Assembly: GCA_019055375.1 (NCBI GenBank)
Contig: JAHQIW010007200.1
Span: forward strand, 1-64,000
Origin: Parelaphostrongylus tenuis
Lineage: Eukaryota; Nematoda; Chromadorea; Rhabditida; Metastrongylidae
Direction of reading: 5' to 3'
Length of the DNA: 64,000 nucleotides
Below the pieces are notes generated by a model, which saw nothing but the letters and a program-made list of their open reading frames with translations, made no database searches and was not told the DNA's origin. Below are positions 61,230 to 64,000 of the stretch, piece after piece (the first letter of the stretch is position 1; every line of letters begins with the position of its first letter). Both the position numbers and the translations under genes were made by a program.

Positions 61230-62700
61230 ATCCGCCCTTATATTTAAAAAACGTATTTTTCAATCATTTTTGACGCTCCAGTAGCTATTCGATACTTTGA
61301 ATCTCGAAAATTTGAAGAGTGGATTTTCCTTTTCAAATGGTTCTTATGTTATGCTGTAAATTGGAAGTAAAAATTTATTTTTACACTTAAGGTTCTTTCA
61401 TTGGACAGAGCTTTTCATCCAGACTTTCAATGACCTTTCAATAGCACAAATTTCAGCAATTTCGAAAGTATGCTAGGTTTTAGGAAGGAACTTTTAGTGC
61501 GTTGTTACAGCTGATAGAGTATTGAGTTTCGGACTTGGAGCCGTGTTGATCGCACACCGCAATTCACATGTGGCGTGCGATGCGCGCCGAGTGCAAAACC
61601 CAATATCTTTAACTGTAACAACGCACTAAGAATTCTTCTTCATAAATCATGCATATTGTTGAAATTATAGAGACCTGCGCTGTCAAACAGTACTTGAAAA
61701 TTTGGGAGAAAAGCCGTGATCAGCGAAAAGTCAATATGCAGCACAATTCTATTCTTACTGCTACAGTGCAATAAATAATTTCTTTTCGAAAGTAAACCCA
61801 CCATTGGAATCCTCGACGTATGAGCTATCGAATTGTTTTTAGAAGACGATAGATCGATGCTAGCTCTGCGAGTTCCATCCACATACCAGTGTGAGGTATG
61901 CGCTCCACATGTGAAACGGGATCTCAATTTCACTGTTGCAGCATGATAAAATTTTTTTTGAAATTGGAAATACTGATCTATTCGCCGAAATTTGTGCTAT
62001 TGAATGCTTTTTGAATTCTTTGATCATAGGCTCTGTTAAGCAAAAAATGCTTGAGTGCGAGATAAAGTTCTATTTTTACCAACCACCTTGGCATAGAACT
62101 CTATCAAAGGTGTTCAGTTTTGAATTATGTGCTTAAGATACGTTCTCGTAAAACAGGCGATACAAATGTACAATGTGGTTGGAAGGTCTGTTTATTTTCC
62201 TAACAGGATGTGCTATTATCGTTGAAAATGAAAATCTTCAAGACAAGCAGTTGTTCTTCATATTGAAAAAGCTTTTGTAAAAGGTTTTTGCGATGTTCCA
62301 TCCTTTATGCGACAATCAAACAACTCTGGTACATAAACATTGACCGTAATTACCAATAAACCTCCTATTAAGTCAATGAGGCATGGTAACATCTCAGACG
62401 TGAAATGCAACCCTTTTTTTTGCCTTTATAGCGTATTATGACTGCTAATCAAAAAGAAAAAGCAATCCTATATTTAAAATTCATGAGATTTGGGGTGTCG
62501 AATGACTAGTTAAATTTTGATGAAGGGCTATATCCCCAGTCAAATAATTAAAGCAAACTGAGTGTGAAACATAATTGTGATTCGCAGTTACAACGCAATA
62601 CAAAGTCTTTTCAAAAAATCAAACAAGTCGTTGAAATCGCTGAAATTTAAGCTTTCGAATGATTGCCAAATGTTTCAGAGAAAAGTTTTATCAAACGAGA
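61230..62700. repeat. Family C-related repeat region
   Basis: Carries the recurring units agtagctattcgatactt and gaactttt.agtgcgttgttacag. A small inverted repeat at 61495-61628 (gtgcgttgttacag/ctgtaacaacgcac) is visible. The minus ORF at 61640-61933 looks like a by-product. Confidence 0.35.
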
Positions 62701-62838
62701 AAGGGTCGCAGACAACCGTGTATCATATTTAATACTTGTCCCGAATGTCTATTGGAGCGCGCACCAATCTTTGTAATCGTCCGAACGACACGTAAGCTGA
62801 GGGTCATAACGACTTTTATGATCCACAAAAAAATATCT

Positions 62839-62853
62839 ATATCATATATATAT

Positions 62854-62885
<32 letters not shown>

Positions 62886-62891
62886 ATATTA
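62839..62891. repeat. TA microsatellite
   Basis: Interrupted TATA tract, non-coding. Confidence 0.8.
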
Positions 62892-63058
62892 AAGCAGTGG
62901 TCATGCTTCAATTATTAGACTCTTCACTCTAGGCATTAAGGCAACTTAAAAGCTTGTTGCCAGTTGCTGTCTCATTTGCAACCTCATTGGTTCTAAATTC
63001 TTCTCGGATTTCAACATTGAGCAGTTCAGCACTTTCTTAAAACAGCCGGTTCTTTTCG

Positions 63059-63778
63059 CTAGACGGGAGGAAATGAAGAGACGATTCCTGCTCCTTTTCA
63101 CAAAAAAAACTTTATCGCGTTTTATATGTTTTTGGACAACGCTCTTTCCTTAAACTGTCAGTGATCGCTCGATAGCTCAAATCCCGAAAAATTCAAAAAC
63201 GTGTTTGGCTTTTAGAAAGGCTTTTTTTACTGTCCTGTAACAAGAAAAAAGTTTTACCTTTCAAACACGCGTATTTTTTGCAGGACATAATTCTTCCCAT
63301 AAATTATACGCGTCCATTCAGTGCGTAAATTTCGACGATTTCATCCTATACTTATTTTCTAAGTAGACCTTTTTTACCGCAGTGTATCAGTGAAAATAAG
63401 ATAGAGCTTCACCTACGCTGTGCATTTGCTTGTCGACTAGCGTGTGCGCTAGCCGTGAATCAATAGACCACGCAGACGCGACTCTATGGAGTGTGCAATT
63501 TTTATCATTGAATTTAAAATTTTTTGACGCTTTGAAAAAGCTCTAAATAAAACGTGTATTTCTGATACTCGAGGATCTTTCTTACATCCTCATTTGCTTT
63601 TAGTGCCTCCAACGAGTTATAAGAGTGGAAAATGAAAGCGCGCGCCTTCAGAAAACAAGTATGTAGCAAAGTAGTCCAAAACTTAAGCTGTCGAATGATC
63701 CTTGATTTGCAACACTCTTATGAAAAGTTCTTATCCAGTAAAAGAAATCGTTTCTTCATTTCCTCCAGTCTAACGAAA
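63059..63778. repeat. About 720-bp terminal-inverted-repeat element (family C)
   Basis: Left end ctagacgggaggaaatgaag, right end cttcatttcctccagtctaa. Internal cgctcgatagctcaaatccc and related units. No transposase. Confidence 0.55.
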
Positions 63779-64000
63779 AAGTACACGCCTTACTCAACCA
63801 ATATCAATGTTTTTACAAATTTGTACATAAAATAAAATCGCTTCTTTCTTCGAACATAGGGATTTTCTAGAGTAAAATGAGAATGTCGCAGAATTAGAGG
63901 GGTCATATCGGCACTCCGGGCTAGAGATCTCGTCGTTTCTTCGGTCAACTTTCGAGAGAAATCAACATTCCAGATTCGCAACAATAGTGGGAAAGATGCA

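Overview
The window looks like nuclear DNA from a nematode, most likely a clade V (strongylid/hookworm-like) parasite. It is AT-rich. Genes are split into many short exons (mostly 50-240 bp) with nematode-type acceptors (TTTTCAG, TTTAG), and introns of up to several kb are packed with short repeats. No bacterial-type operon, rRNA or intact tRNA gene was seen. The species cannot be fixed from the sequence alone.

Layout. (1) 2.5-4.0 kb, plus: three exons of an arginine/serine-rich (RS-domain) protein, part of a larger gene. (2) 10.1-24.75 kb, plus: a nearly complete M28-family endoplasmic reticulum metallopeptidase (ERMP1/FXNA type) in about 20 exons, from the N-terminal membrane anchor to the stop codon. 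(3) 28.3-37.7 kb, plus: phytochelatin synthase (pcs-1 type), with its Cys-His-Asp catalytic triad and a Cys-rich C-terminal part. (4) 41.1-48.9 kb, minus: a threonyl-tRNA synthetase-like protein in 11 exons. It lacks the N-terminal editing/TGS region and has lost signature residues of all three class II motifs, while keeping the three zinc ligands. (5) 56.0-57.3 kb, minus: an unrecognised gene built from five tandem 60-63 bp phase 1-1 exons, each encoding a Ser/Thr-rich 20-residue repeat, followed by a charged segment and a C-terminal transmembrane helix. (6) Smaller coding-looking ORFs at 51.1 and 58.6 kb (minus).

The space between and inside genes is mostly repeats: a tRNA-derived SINE family (ten copies), a second tRNA-like family often arranged as head-to-head foldbacks, roughly 700-900 bp terminal-inverted-repeat elements, two other MITE families, remnants of Penelope-like and RTE-like retroelements, and foldback repeats. 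Several foldback and Penelope-related repeats contain hammerhead-ribozyme-like cores (CUGANGA, stem II, GAAAC, GUH).

Conserved exons of at least three unrelated genes carry single-base length changes, mostly in short homopolymers, that break the frame while splice sites and flanking protein similarity stay intact. This fits uncorrected assembly indels better than pseudogenes, and any automatic gene prediction here will be fragmented. The main genes act independently: ER protein processing, heavy-metal chelation and (originally) tRNA charging. Nothing suggests co-regulation.
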